Origin: CAZUGA01 sp964619885
GTDB lineage: Bacteria > Pseudomonadota > Gammaproteobacteria > Methylococcales > UBA1147
Direction: 5' to 3'
Assembly (NCBI GenBank): GCA_964619885.1
Contig: CAZUGA010000010.1
Location: 1-64,000, forward strand
Length of the DNA stretch: 64,000 nt
The position numbers and the translations under genes were made by a program. The notes under the pieces are model-generated. The model saw only the letters and a list, made by a program, of their open reading frames with translations, searched no databases and was not told the DNA's origin. This document shows positions 18,629-27,971 of the stretch, in pieces (positions within the stretch are counted from its first letter, which is position 1; each line of letters begins with the position of its first letter).

Positions 18629-19339
18629 ATGCGGCAGATTATTTGGTTTTGTACTTTGGGTTTATTGGTTTTCTTATCAGGCTGCGCGTCTACACGTCCG
18701 GCACGCGATGTTCAGCCGTCTGGCTTTTTAGGCAAAGATGCCGACTTATTGAAGCGTGGATCGAGTGACGATTCACCGCTGATATACCGTAATCCTGATG
18801 TAAATTGGTCGCAATACACAAATGTTCTGTTGGATCCCATTACTTTCTGGCGGTCACCCGGCGGTGACACGCAAAAAATATCCACCAGAGACAAACAAAT
18901 GTTGATCGATTATTTCTACCAACTGATCCATAAAGAGTTCTCTAAAGATTTCAATATGGTCAGAATTCCCGAGCCCAACACGTTGCGGGTCAAGGTGGCC
19001 ATTACCAAAGCCGAGCAATCCTATGTGGCCTTAGACCTGGTCTCTACGGTCATTCCACAGCTTCATGTTCTATCCGGTTTAAAGACCCTGGTTACGGGTA
19101 AACCTGCATTTGTTGGTGAAGCGGCCATCGCTTTTAAAGTAAACGACGCGACGACAGGAACGCTATTGGCTGAAGGGGTTGCCGACCGGGTCGGCGGCAA
19201 AACCCTAAACTCAGAACATCTGCAGTCCTGGGGGGATGTGGAAGAGGCATTACAATTCTGGGTCCAACATACGGGTTATAAGCTTTGCGAATTGCAACAA
19301 CGAGCCGATTGCGTACAACCGGAAAAAAGTTTGCTGTAA
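18629..19339 (+). CDS. DUF3313-family lipoprotein
   Basis: A 236-residue protein. The ATG at 18629 is chosen because GGAG lies at 18620-18623 and because it starts a clean lipoprotein signal with lipobox FLSGC (Cys19); in-frame ATGs at 18572 and 18617 would add a charged leader. The body matches DUF3313: GFLGKDADLLKRG, YRNPDVNWSQYTNVLLDPI, LRVKVAITKAE, STVIPQLHVLSGL, FVGEAAIAFKVNDATTGTLLAEGVADRVGG. Proteins of this family are outer-membrane or periplasmic and of unknown role. Confidence 0.8.
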   Translation: MRQIIWFCTLGLLVFLSGCASTRPARDVQPSGFLGKDADLLKRGSSDDSPLIYRNPDVNWSQYTNVLLDPITFWRSPGGDTQKISTRDKQMLIDYFYQLIHKEFSKDFNMVRIPEPNTLRVKVAITKAEQSYVALDLVSTVIPQLHVLSGLKTLVTGKPAFVGEAAIAFKVNDATTGTLLAEGVADRVGGKTLNSEHLQSWGDVEEALQFWVQHTGYKLCELQQRADCVQPEKSLL

Positions 19340-19708
19340 CGATAAAGGTTACCAAAATTTCTGTACCCATAATTACTTTTAGATCATGCACAGTTGTATA
19401 GTCAAAGTCTGGTTTAACTCTAAACAAACCGTTGCCTATTATTGATTCAAAATTAGATCATTCAATGTGTCTGAAGCAGATTCTATTCTCTACCAGCGAT
19501 TTCTTGCGGCACAATTATTATTGCTTGAGCAATCCGTTAATAGGATGTGGCTGTTTGGATTAATTGACCGATTGAATGTCACTAGTTTGAACCTCTAATT
19601 TCCTCGATCTCATGGATATCGAAATCGTTAGTCCATTGACTCGCAAAAGTGAGTTATCACGTCTATCCGCTGAATTAGGTTTTTTCATACAAATATAACG
19701 GAAACGCT
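19340..19708. other. intergenic region
   Basis: About 370 AT-rich bases between two rightward transcription units. No gene was found. It likely holds the promoter of the DUF3302/HlyD pair; a GGA precedes the next start. Confidence 0.45.
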
Positions 19709-20041
19709 ATGCTGAATTATTTTGCTTTGGCTTTACTTTTCTTTGTCATCATTATCATTTTTTACGGCATCATTGCGATACACGATATCCCCTTTGAAAT
19801 AGCTAAACATCGTAATCATCCACATCAGGATGCAATACACGTCGCGGGTTGGGTCAGCTTGTTTACGTTGCACGTATTATGGCCATTTTTGTGGATATGG
19901 GCATCACTCTACAAGCCTGAATCCGGCTGGGGAATGACCGGCCATCTGAAGAAAGTTGATTCCACGGATTTAAGGAAGACCATTCAGTCATTAGAGCGGC
20001 GTATCAAGAAGCTGGAAAAAACGCCGATTGAGGGAAAATAG
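19709..20041 (+). CDS. DUF3302 inner-membrane protein (YiaW-like)
   Basis: A 110-residue protein with two membrane helices (about 1-24 and 46-70). The segments HDIPFEIAKHRNHPHQDAIH and GWVSLFTLHVLWPFLWIWA are typical of DUF3302. The C terminus is a short predicted coiled coil (LRKTIQSLERRIKKLEK). In enterobacteria yiaW stands next to yiaV, a membrane fusion protein gene; the same pairing is seen here, with two bases between stop and start. Function unknown, presumably partner of the fusion protein. Confidence 0.85.
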   Translation: MLNYFALALLFFVIIIIFYGIIAIHDIPFEIAKHRNHPHQDAIHVAGWVSLFTLHVLWPFLWIWASLYKPESGWGMTGHLKKVDSTDLRKTIQSLERRIKKLEKTPIEGK

Positions 20042-20043
20042 TC

Positions 20044-21009
20044 ATGGATATACTGTTAATATTGACCTACGCCTCAATCTGTATTGTCCTTTTCAAGGTA
20101 TTCAAAATTCCATTGACGAAATGGACGGTACCGACCGCGGTGCTTGGCGGAGTATTTTTGATCGGTGCGCTTATTTTGCTGATGAATTATAATCACCCTT
20201 ATACTGAGGTCAGCCGCACTTATTTCGCGACCGTCCCGGTGGTTCCTCAAGTCTCTGGCCAGGTCATCGAAGTAACGGAGCAAGATAATCAAGTACTGGC
20301 AAAAGGCGAAGTGCTACTTAAGCTGGATCCGGTACCCTTCCAGGCCAAAGTCGCGGAGTTAGAAGCGCAACTAAGGGAAGCGCGAACGGATCTGGGACGC
20401 GCAAAAAAATTAGCCGCGAAGAATGTATTGGCACAGCGGGACCTTGACCGAACTCGGCTTAAGGTCAACGAATTAACACCCAAATTGACCAAAGCAAAAT
20501 GGGACTTAGAAAATACAGTCGTACATGCACCTTCGCGGGGCTTTGTCACCCAGGTAGCAGTTAGACCGGGAATCATGGCTGTGTCATTACCGGTCAAGCC
20601 GGTGATGGTTTTTATACCCTTAGAAGAACGGATGATAGTCGGTTGGTTTCGACAGAATAGCCTATTGCGTTTGAAGAAAGGATACGAGGCAGAAATTGCA
20701 TTTGATGGAATTCCCGGCAAAGTATTCGCTGCGAAAGTGCTACAGGTCCTTCCCGCAATGTCTGAAGGACAAGTACCTGCCAGTGGCACGCTCGTCGATG
20801 GCTCTAGCTCAGCAAATCGGGTGCCGGGTCGAATCGGTGTTAAATTTTCTATCGATGATTCAGAATTCGCCCAATATAAAATGCAGTTACCCGGCGGCGC
20901 CTACGGCCAAGCTGCAATATATAGCGATCATATGCACCATGTTGCAATCATGCGAAAAGTCTTGTTACGCATGGCATCTTGGTTGAATTATGTATTTCCT
21001 TTTCATTAA
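20044..21009 (+). CDS. HlyD-family membrane fusion protein (YiaV-like)
   Basis: A 321-residue protein. Two N-terminal membrane segments (about 1-20 and 30-50) precede a periplasmic part with the biotinyl-lipoyl halves VPVVPQVSGQVIEVTEQDNQVLAKGEVLLKLDP and NTVVHAPSRGFVTQVAVRPG, split by a coiled-coil hairpin (VAELEAQLREARTDLGRAKKLAA). A beta-barrel segment follows (VGWFRQNSLLRLKKGYEAEIAFDG). It has GAGGGA upstream and follows the DUF3302 gene directly. In the family such proteins link an inner-membrane partner to the outer membrane; no pump subunit is adjacent. Confidence 0.88.
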   Translation: MDILLILTYASICIVLFKVFKIPLTKWTVPTAVLGGVFLIGALILLMNYNHPYTEVSRTYFATVPVVPQVSGQVIEVTEQDNQVLAKGEVLLKLDPVPFQAKVAELEAQLREARTDLGRAKKLAAKNVLAQRDLDRTRLKVNELTPKLTKAKWDLENTVVHAPSRGFVTQVAVRPGIMAVSLPVKPVMVFIPLEERMIVGWFRQNSLLRLKKGYEAEIAFDGIPGKVFAAKVLQVLPAMSEGQVPASGTLVDGSSSANRVPGRIGVKFSIDDSEFAQYKMQLPGGAYGQAAIYSDHMHHVAIMRKVLLRMASWLNYVFPFH

Positions 21010-21278
21010 CACAGCATAATGGTTACAAAATAAACCGTTAACGTCATGTCAACAATATTTTTCTATTAAATCGGGAATATCTCGTAAAATCTACCATACA
21101 TCCCTTCCCTTTTTTCTGGAAGCCTTCTATATTCGGACCTTTTTGGCTCCACTGGGCTTTGAAACTCTGAGTACTCTCAAAAACAGAGCCCCACTCCGGA
21201 CACAGCAACTTCATGCATCTGGCCAGGAGGGGCAAACCATTCAAAGCATTGGATAGCAGACAAAACTTTCCTTTCCGG

Positions 21279-21545
21279 TTATGGAAAGAACACATTACCC
21301 AAAGCCGCGATATTAATTTTATCCGCTTGAAAAGTTTGTTCTAACACTTCTGACAAAAATGCGGACTCCCTAGTCAATTGTTGTCGATCATCTTCGGTTA
21401 AGTGATGAATTTCACGCAGGTTATCCCGGTCTGGAACCAGGATAACCCAGGGATAATTGGCATCCTTCATCAACAATAATTTGCAAAGCGGAAAACCTCC
21501 CAAAACCAGACAATCTTCAAGTAGCTTGGGGTGTATTTGCGCCAT
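21279..21545 (-). pseudogene. truncated HIT-family hydrolase gene
   Basis: The 88-residue product matches the N-terminal two thirds of HIT-family proteins: FPLCKLLLMKDANYPWVILVPDRDNLREIHHLTEDDRQQL, then DKINIAALGNV. In intact relatives the next residues are VPQLHIHHIVR, the histidine triad, and about 45 more. Here translation ends right after NVFFP, so the catalytic histidines are missing. The sequence beyond (21278 down to about 21040) shows no HIT sequence in any frame. It lies downstream of the RND gene on the same strand. Probably inactive. Confidence 0.75.
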
Positions 21546-21615
21546 CGGAAATATTAAGCTCAGTGAAATGACTTATTCTGGTTTCAGGCGATATCTTATC
21601 GATTGACCAACCGGA

Positions 21616-24600
21616 TCAAACCGTCGCCCATTTGATCAATTTAAGATCCAGCACGAATATCGAGTAAAACACCGGCACCAACAGTAGCGTAATAACCATC
21701 GCGAAGATCAAACCACCGATTTGCGCAAAGCACAAAGGTTGCCACAATGGACCCCCATGTATGGCCAATGGAAATAGCGCGAGTACTGTTGCTGCAACGG
21801 TGATCATGACCGGACGTAACCGAATGATCCCTGCATCCAGCACGGCCTGCTCAAACGCTTCGCCTTGTTCCTGCCGCTCGTCTATAAAATCGAACAATAC
21901 AATGACGTGACTAACGATGACCCCGATCAACGCAACTATGCCGAGAAATGCCATATAGCTAAAAGGACTATCCATCAGGTAAAGCGCCGACAATGACCCG
22001 ACCATACCATAAGGTACCGCAGCGAACACCAGAATCGGTTTGAATGCATTTTTGAATTGCAGTACCAAGGCCAAAAAGATAGCACCGGCCGATATGCCCA
22101 TTACTTGGATTAACTCCTTAAAACCTTTCACGGTATGGCCCTGTTCTCCCGAGATTTCCATTGTGTAACCCGGGGGTAAATTTTTCTCGAATTCGGTCAA
22201 TTGTTTCTGAGCCGCATTAAATACCTCCGACGCAATTGTATCGCTGCTGGGAAAAGCTACAACCGTTACCGTTCTGAATTGTTCCATCCGACGGATACGT
22301 TGTGTCTCCATCTTATAAGCCACTCGGCTGAATTCGGTTAGCGGGACTTTGTTACTATCCTCGGCGGAAAAAACGTACAGATTATTCAAGTCCGACAAAC
22401 TGGCAATCTGCTCCGGCCACATCCGTGTAACCACCGGAATCTGCAGATTGGCTTCTCTAAGCGTCGCGACTTCCACGCCCGAAACCGCCGATAAAGACGA
22501 AAGCGCAACGTCCTGATTGCTGATACCCGCAAAATTCGCTTGATCGGGGTCGATCTCAAGTTTGACCGCAAAACTGTCGGTTCCCCAATTGTCGCGGACG
22601 CGCGTTGCCATTGGCACACTACGCAATATGCTGACGACCTTTCTAGACAATCGCCGCAATGTACGAATATCTTGCTGTTCTTGAGAGGGGTCTACCGTGG
22701 CGCGTCCCGACAAACGAATCGCTACCGGATATTTGACCGGATTGGTTTGCAACTGCCGAACATCCAACCAAGCGCCGGGAATTTCCGAAGACATTGCTTC
22801 CTGCCATAACGGGGCGAGCTCGGGCGTCGCTTCACGATCATTCAAACGGATGATGACTTGCGCATAATTCGCCTGATGCAATTGCGGAGTGACGGTAAAC
22901 CAAAATCTCGGTGCACCTCCACCGACAAAAGTAGAAATCGATTCTAATAAACTCGTGTCGCCGTTCTTGTCTCGTCTATGCTTCTGATCAAACGTAGCGG
23001 TCACATCGCGAACTATTTTTTCCAGTTCCCGGGTAACCTGATCGGTTGCCGATATTGTCGCATCGTTTTTTAACCAAACATCGACGTATGAAATATATTG
23101 CACATCCTCCGGAAAGAAGGAATTTTTAAGATGGGTTTTCAAAAACCCACCAAATAATAAAACCAGCAAAGAAGTCAGGAAAATCAAGCGCCGATGCTCT
23201 ATCGCACGCTGCCCCAATCGGTAATACCACCCACTAAAACCATGGGTTCGGCGATACGCCATAGAAATATTCTTATCGGTTTCCTGACGCAGCAGGTAAT
23301 ACGCCAGAAATGGGACAAAACTCATCGAAACCAATCGCGAGGCGGTCAGCGCGCAAGCCATGACAACCGGTATACTGTACAAAAAATCTCCGGTATTGCC
23401 GGATAACATCAAAAACGGCAGGTACGCAACAATGTTGGTCAGCGTGGCAAACAAGATTACCCGGGCCAGCTTGGTTGGCCCTAACCAAGCTGCAATCATA
23501 CGCGGCTGGCCGGCAGCCAATTCACGTTTGACCGCATCGCCTGCGACCACCGGATCATCAACCAATAATCCCAGCGCAATGATCAAAGTCGCAATGGAAA
23601 TCTGCTGCAGTTCTATACCCAATAAGCTGATCATTCCAAATGTCAAAGCCAGCGTGACAGGTATGGAAATCATCAACAATAATGCCGAGCGCCATTCGCG
23701 AAATCCGATGACCGCAACTACGACAACTAAAAGTATCGCTTCGTACAGCGCGGTCATAAACAGATCAATATTTTCGCTGGATTGGCGCGGTTGATCCGAA
23801 GTTCTGACCATAAGCAGATCATCGGGCAAACGTGATTTCATCAACGTTAGAACCTGGTCCACTTCCTGTCCAAATTGGCCAATCTGCTCACCGGAGCGCA
23901 TCATAATCGCCAAAGAAATCGCCCGGCTCCTATGCCACCTTCCGCTATCGTCGTGCCAATTGTAATAGTTGAGTAATCTAGGCGGACTTTGGTAACCGCG
24001 ATGGATATCTACAAGTTGCCTCAGATAAAGCGGCAAACCGTCCGCATTGCGACTAATGATGACGTCTCCAAGCTGCGCTGCGTCAGTAAACTGACCTGTT
24101 GGCTCGATCAGTAGCCCTATATCGGCGATCTCAATCATGCCACCCGGCACGGTCGTATTTCTAAGACTGAGTATTTTCTGTATGTTTGACGGCTGAATCC
24201 CGTAGGCTGCCAACCGTTCCTGCGAATAAGCAAGAAAAACTTGTTGGTTGAGTACACCAGACCGTTGAATTTTTGATACCTGCGGTATTGCGTTCAAGTT
24301 TCGCGACAGCAGATCGGTAAAATTGTCTAGCTCGCTATAACTGTATTTATCGCCATCTACGCCCCTAAGGCGGTTCTCTGTATCGACCGGATCACCAATC
24401 AAAACCGGTCGCCATGCGTCGGGATGAATCCGGATAATCCCCATGCGTTCACTCAAAAACTGTTTGGCCTGGGATAAAAATTCTTGCTCATCGACGTTAA
24501 TTTCCGCATCGATTCCAATGAAGCTTGAACCCTTAATTTGACGAATAGCCGTGGCGAGTTGGCTTTGTTCCAGGTAATCCTGGAGCGCGCCAAGCATATG

Positions 24601-25242
24601 CTGCGCCACCGAGGGCTCTACCCCCCTAGGAAATGCAACAACAAGAGACATGCGTTTTCGCCCGGATGCTGGGTATTGACGAATATTTTCAATCGCCTTG
24701 CGTATACTTCGAGCGCGTAGCGTCAATTCGACGCCTTTTTCCTTGGGGCTGGCAACGGTCAATAATAGCGCCGCGGTTTCGCCGAATTGACTGTTAAACT
24801 GGATTGGACCAGCCCCTTGCGGCAATTGATCATTGATACCGTTAAGATTCAGGTTGATATCGTTGAAGGCTTTTTCGGTGTCGTCGATCGATCCCGCCAG
24901 TTGAATTTTTATGATCGACACACCAGGGAGAGAAAGAGATTTTATCCCGAATGCTGTCGCTTGCGGTGGATGGATTGCGGTACTCTCCGCCACGGTTTGT
25001 TCAACCTGACGCGTGACTAGCTGTTCGACGTCTTCCGCTGTCGCGCCAGGCCAGGGTGTGACAACGCTCGCCATGCGTACTGGAATGGTTGGGTCTTTTT
25101 GTTTGGGGATATTTGAGTAGCTCATATAACCCCAGATCGCGACTACCAGCAACAGCACCCAAGACACATGGTGTGTTTCCGTAAAATACCGGGCCGTATT
25201 TTGCGTATCGCGAATAATTTCAGCGTCAGAGTGATGGGCCAT
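21616..25242 (-). CDS. RND efflux transporter permease (HAE1/AcrB-like)
   Basis: A 1208-residue inner-membrane pump, longer than the usual 1030-1080. The N terminus has helix 1 (VSWVLLLVVAIWGYMSYSNIP) followed by VVTPWPGATAEDVEQLVTRQVE, a family signature. Helix 4 holds the proton-relay pair in GLLVDDPVVAGDAVKRE. Helix 10 reads LGIVALIGVIVSHVIVLFDFIDE, so the usual lysine of AcrB (K940) is replaced by a Ser-His sequence. Extra length is in the periplasmic loops (about 140-290 and 720-790). It is third in the operon TolC, adaptor, permease, 15 bases after the adaptor. Substrates are unknown; drug or detergent export is typical. Confidence 0.92.
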   Translation of the reverse strand: MAHHSDAEIIRDTQNTARYFTETHHVSWVLLLVVAIWGYMSYSNIPKQKDPTIPVRMASVVTPWPGATAEDVEQLVTRQVEQTVAESTAIHPPQATAFGIKSLSLPGVSIIKIQLAGSIDDTEKAFNDINLNLNGINDQLPQGAGPIQFNSQFGETAALLLTVASPKEKGVELTLRARSIRKAIENIRQYPASGRKRMSLVVAFPRGVEPSVAQHMLGALQDYLEQSQLATAIRQIKGSSFIGIDAEINVDEQEFLSQAKQFLSERMGIIRIHPDAWRPVLIGDPVDTENRLRGVDGDKYSYSELDNFTDLLSRNLNAIPQVSKIQRSGVLNQQVFLAYSQERLAAYGIQPSNIQKILSLRNTTVPGGMIEIADIGLLIEPTGQFTDAAQLGDVIISRNADGLPLYLRQLVDIHRGYQSPPRLLNYYNWHDDSGRWHRSRAISLAIMMRSGEQIGQFGQEVDQVLTLMKSRLPDDLLMVRTSDQPRQSSENIDLFMTALYEAILLVVVVAVIGFREWRSALLLMISIPVTLALTFGMISLLGIELQQISIATLIIALGLLVDDPVVAGDAVKRELAAGQPRMIAAWLGPTKLARVILFATLTNIVAYLPFLMLSGNTGDFLYSIPVVMACALTASRLVSMSFVPFLAYYLLRQETDKNISMAYRRTHGFSGWYYRLGQRAIEHRRLIFLTSLLVLLFGGFLKTHLKNSFFPEDVQYISYVDVWLKNDATISATDQVTRELEKIVRDVTATFDQKHRRDKNGDTSLLESISTFVGGGAPRFWFTVTPQLHQANYAQVIIRLNDREATPELAPLWQEAMSSEIPGAWLDVRQLQTNPVKYPVAIRLSGRATVDPSQEQQDIRTLRRLSRKVVSILRSVPMATRVRDNWGTDSFAVKLEIDPDQANFAGISNQDVALSSLSAVSGVEVATLREANLQIPVVTRMWPEQIASLSDLNNLYVFSAEDSNKVPLTEFSRVAYKMETQRIRRMEQFRTVTVVAFPSSDTIASEVFNAAQKQLTEFEKNLPPGYTMEISGEQGHTVKGFKELIQVMGISAGAIFLALVLQFKNAFKPILVFAAVPYGMVGSLSALYLMDSPFSYMAFLGIVALIGVIVSHVIVLFDFIDERQEQGEAFEQAVLDAGIIRLRPVMITVAATVLALFPLAIHGGPLWQPLCFAQIGGLIFAMVITLLLVPVFYSIFVLDLKLIKWATV

Positions 25243-25257
25243 TGCCGTTAGACTAGT

Positions 25258-26385
25258 CTACGGTATCACTTTAACCGGTTCCGCATCGGCTAACATTTGC
25301 GCGCCGTTTACGACCACGCGTTCTCCCTGTGTAAGCCCTTGCAGAACAGCAATCTGATTTCGGTATATCTCATCGCCAATCTCGATGTCGCGCAAAGCGG
25401 CTGTTTCAACTCCGTTGGCTGAATCAACCACAAACACGGCAAACTTTTGCGAATCGGTCTGTGAACGTACAACTGCGGAAAGAGGTACGCTTATTGCCGC
25501 CTTCTTTATTTCCTTGTTGGGCAAGTTTAAACGCGCAATCATTCCCGGCTTCAACCGTCCGTCGGCGTTGGAAATGGTTAGTTCGACACCAAACAAGCGA
25601 GTCTGGGAATCCGCCTCGGCACCAATTTCGGTGACAATCCCGGTGATGGGTGTATTGGGGAGCGATTTAGTTAATAATCTCAGTGAGTCGCCCAACTGGA
25701 ATTCGTTCAACGCGGTATCGGGCACGCCAACGGTCGCTTTGACCGACTCAATGTTTGCCAATACAAAACCTACGGTACCCATTGCGACCAACGAGCCTAC
25801 TTCAACATTTCTTTGCAGAATAACGCCATCCCACGGCACCCTTAGTTTCGTATAAGCTAGATAGAGTCTTGCGTCATCGGCTTGTGCCCTCGCCGCCGTG
25901 ACCTCCGCCTTATAACTATCGTACTCTTTACGCGCTTGATCGAATTCTCGCTGGGTCAGGCTTTGGGTGGCATAGAGATTGCGCGCTCTCAGGTAATCGT
26001 CGTTAGCCTTGGACAAACCCGCATTAGCCTTCGCCAGGCTGGCCTGAGCTTCGGTCAGTTGATCCAAATATTCCGACGGTTGCACCTGCGCCAACAGGGT
26101 TCCTTTGACCACCTTATCGTTTTGCTGCACATCGCGCATTCGCCCGTCTGAACCCTGGATCTGCAGAATCTTTTCAATATAACCGCTCACCTTAAACGAC
26201 ATATTGACTTGCGTGTACGGCACGATGGAAACAGAATAAGATATATCGTTAATCGTGTTGGATTCAGCCACAGTCTGCACCCGGACTACGGTCAGCTGAC
26301 TATTCGAATCCGAATTAGAACGGTGACAACCCAGCGCGGTCAACGCGCAAAACAGCAATAAAAATTGCCCCAGTCTAAACGTCAT
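25258..26385 (-). CDS. RND efflux periplasmic adaptor lipoprotein
   Basis: A 375-residue protein. The ATG at 26385 overlaps the end of the TolC gene by 11 bases and has GGGG eight bases upstream; longer in-frame starts would lie inside TolC. The lipobox is LTALGC (Cys20). Family parts are NMSFKVSGYIEKILQIQGSDG with VVKGTLLAQVQPSEY (lipoyl half), the coiled-coil LTEAQASLAKANAGLSKANDDYLRARNL, AYTKLRVPWDGVILQRNVEVGS (second half) and a beta-barrel GKRVVVNGAQMLADAEPVKV-like end. It bridges the permease and TolC. Translational coupling is likely. Confidence 0.9.
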   Translation of the reverse strand: MTFRLGQFLLLFCALTALGCHRSNSDSNSQLTVVRVQTVAESNTINDISYSVSIVPYTQVNMSFKVSGYIEKILQIQGSDGRMRDVQQNDKVVKGTLLAQVQPSEYLDQLTEAQASLAKANAGLSKANDDYLRARNLYATQSLTQREFDQARKEYDSYKAEVTAARAQADDARLYLAYTKLRVPWDGVILQRNVEVGSLVAMGTVGFVLANIESVKATVGVPDTALNEFQLGDSLRLLTKSLPNTPITGIVTEIGAEADSQTRLFGVELTISNADGRLKPGMIARLNLPNKEIKKAAISVPLSAVVRSQTDSQKFAVFVVDSANGVETAALRDIEIGDEIYRNQIAVLQGLTQGERVVVNGAQMLADAEPVKVIP

Positions 26386-27751
26386 TATCAGACCCCAATG
26401 ATTTTTCCAAATCGGCAATCGCGGTCCAAAGCGATAACACGGCCTGGTTATACTCGCTATTGGCATCGGATAGTTCCGCTTCGGCGCGCAGCGCATCCTG
26501 CAGCAATGTAGCTTGTACGCGGTATTTGTTGGTAATTACTCGAAGTTTTTCCCTTGCAGCAACCTGCGCCAACCGGCTTACCCGAATCTGATCAGCCGCC
26601 TCATTGACACTGCGAATTCTACTTTTAACCTCTATCGCGACACGGGATTTGGTTTCCCGCAGCCGGTTTTTGGCCTGTAAAATCGCCTTGGTCTTTTTGG
26701 ATAACTCATCCTGACGCCGCCCCCAGTTATAAAACTCCCATTTAGCATGCAACCCTACGGCCGCATCTTCATCCGGGACCAAATTAACGTTATACAATTT
26801 TGAATAATGAATTTTCAGATCAATATCGGGTAAATATTCCAACGCTTTAGCCTCCTTGCCTAGCTGTTCGTGGGTCAGCTTTAACTTTGCTTCGTTGACA
26901 TCCGGGCGTTGATTCATCGCGCTGGCGACCGCATCGTCAGGATTGATCTGAAAGGGTAATGGACCAGGTACCGGGCTAACTTCAAATTCGGTATCCAGGC
27001 TTCTATTCAACAACTGATTCATATGTTCCTTTTGCGTAATCAGGTGGTTGCTCAAGGTCAACGCGGCGTGTTCCGATTTGGCTAGTCTGGCTTGCACCTC
27101 CATTTGTTCATAGTCCAGTGCCACCTGTTGCACTACATAGCGGTGCACCAGCTGATAAAGCGAGCCGTAGTATACAATTGATTCATCCACGGCCTTCAGT
27201 TCGCTTTGCGTTTCCAGGATAGTGTAATATTGATTTTTGACCCGCTTCTCCACTTCCTGGGTGTCCGAACGCAGACGTTGCCGCGCCATATCTTCGGCAA
27301 CTTTAATCTGATCAATGCCGACACCAATGCGCCATTGTTGCAACAACGGCAACGAAGCACTGGCAACTACGTGCCCGCTGATACCGCTTTGGGATGTAAT
27401 TTGTGTATCTTGATCGGGTATCGGCCCAGTTGCGTTAGCATTGCCAAATACCCCTTGTTCAAAAGTGTAACGCTGGCGCACCAAATTGTGTTGCCCGCTG
27501 GCTTTTACCTCTAATTTGGGTAAGCGTTCGGATTCCGCGGCAGCCAGATCGTCCTTAACTTTTTCGATTTCCAGTGCTGAGTTTTTTACCGACAAATTAT
27601 TTTGTCCGGCAAGTTCTAACGCACGCTGCAAGGTTAATACAGAATCAGTCGATACTGTCTGACACCAGGCAGGGTTACTTTGTACGAACAAAACCGAGCA
27701 CAAGGTCAGTAAGAAACACGCTGTTCTAAATCGACCCAATATTTTTATCAT
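26375..27751 (-). CDS. TolC-family outer membrane efflux protein
   Basis: A 458-residue protein with a signal peptide (to about 31, ending SNPAWCQT). It has the duplicated TolC pattern: LTLQRALELAGQNNLSVKNSALEIEKVKDDLAAAESERLPKLEVKASGQH in the first repeat and DAVASAMNQRPDVNEAKLKLTHEQLGKEAKALEYLPDIDLKIHYSK in the second, with long helical coiled coils in between. The end TLLQDALRAEAELSDANSEYNQAVLSLWTAIADLEKSLG is typical. It forms the outer-membrane channel of the efflux triad and is first in the operon. Confidence 0.92.
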   Translation of the reverse strand: MIKILGRFRTACFLLTLCSVLFVQSNPAWCQTVSTDSVLTLQRALELAGQNNLSVKNSALEIEKVKDDLAAAESERLPKLEVKASGQHNLVRQRYTFEQGVFGNANATGPIPDQDTQITSQSGISGHVVASASLPLLQQWRIGVGIDQIKVAEDMARQRLRSDTQEVEKRVKNQYYTILETQSELKAVDESIVYYGSLYQLVHRYVVQQVALDYEQMEVQARLAKSEHAALTLSNHLITQKEHMNQLLNRSLDTEFEVSPVPGPLPFQINPDDAVASAMNQRPDVNEAKLKLTHEQLGKEAKALEYLPDIDLKIHYSKLYNVNLVPDEDAAVGLHAKWEFYNWGRRQDELSKKTKAILQAKNRLRETKSRVAIEVKSRIRSVNEAADQIRVSRLAQVAAREKLRVITNKYRVQATLLQDALRAEAELSDANSEYNQAVLSLWTAIADLEKSLGSDNDV

Positions 27752-27971
27752 TCGCTGTCAATCCAGGTCAACACTTATTAAGTAACTATCCATTTTATAC
27801 CGGAATCGGCACGTTTCTGATCAGCTTGCCCGATACTGCATAATACAGTTAGAAGCGCAGCATAAACCGGATAAGACGAAATTAGAATAGGCAGATAGTT
27901 GGGCCATTCGCCGATGGGTGATTCATCCTGTTAGATTTCAATGCAAAAATTTCGCGGCTTTCACTCAATTG

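Noticed and set aside
21044..21295. 83-codon minus frame after the truncated HIT gene, as a possible continuation
   Set aside because: It is in a different frame and carries no histidine triad or other HIT sequence; not accepted as a gene.
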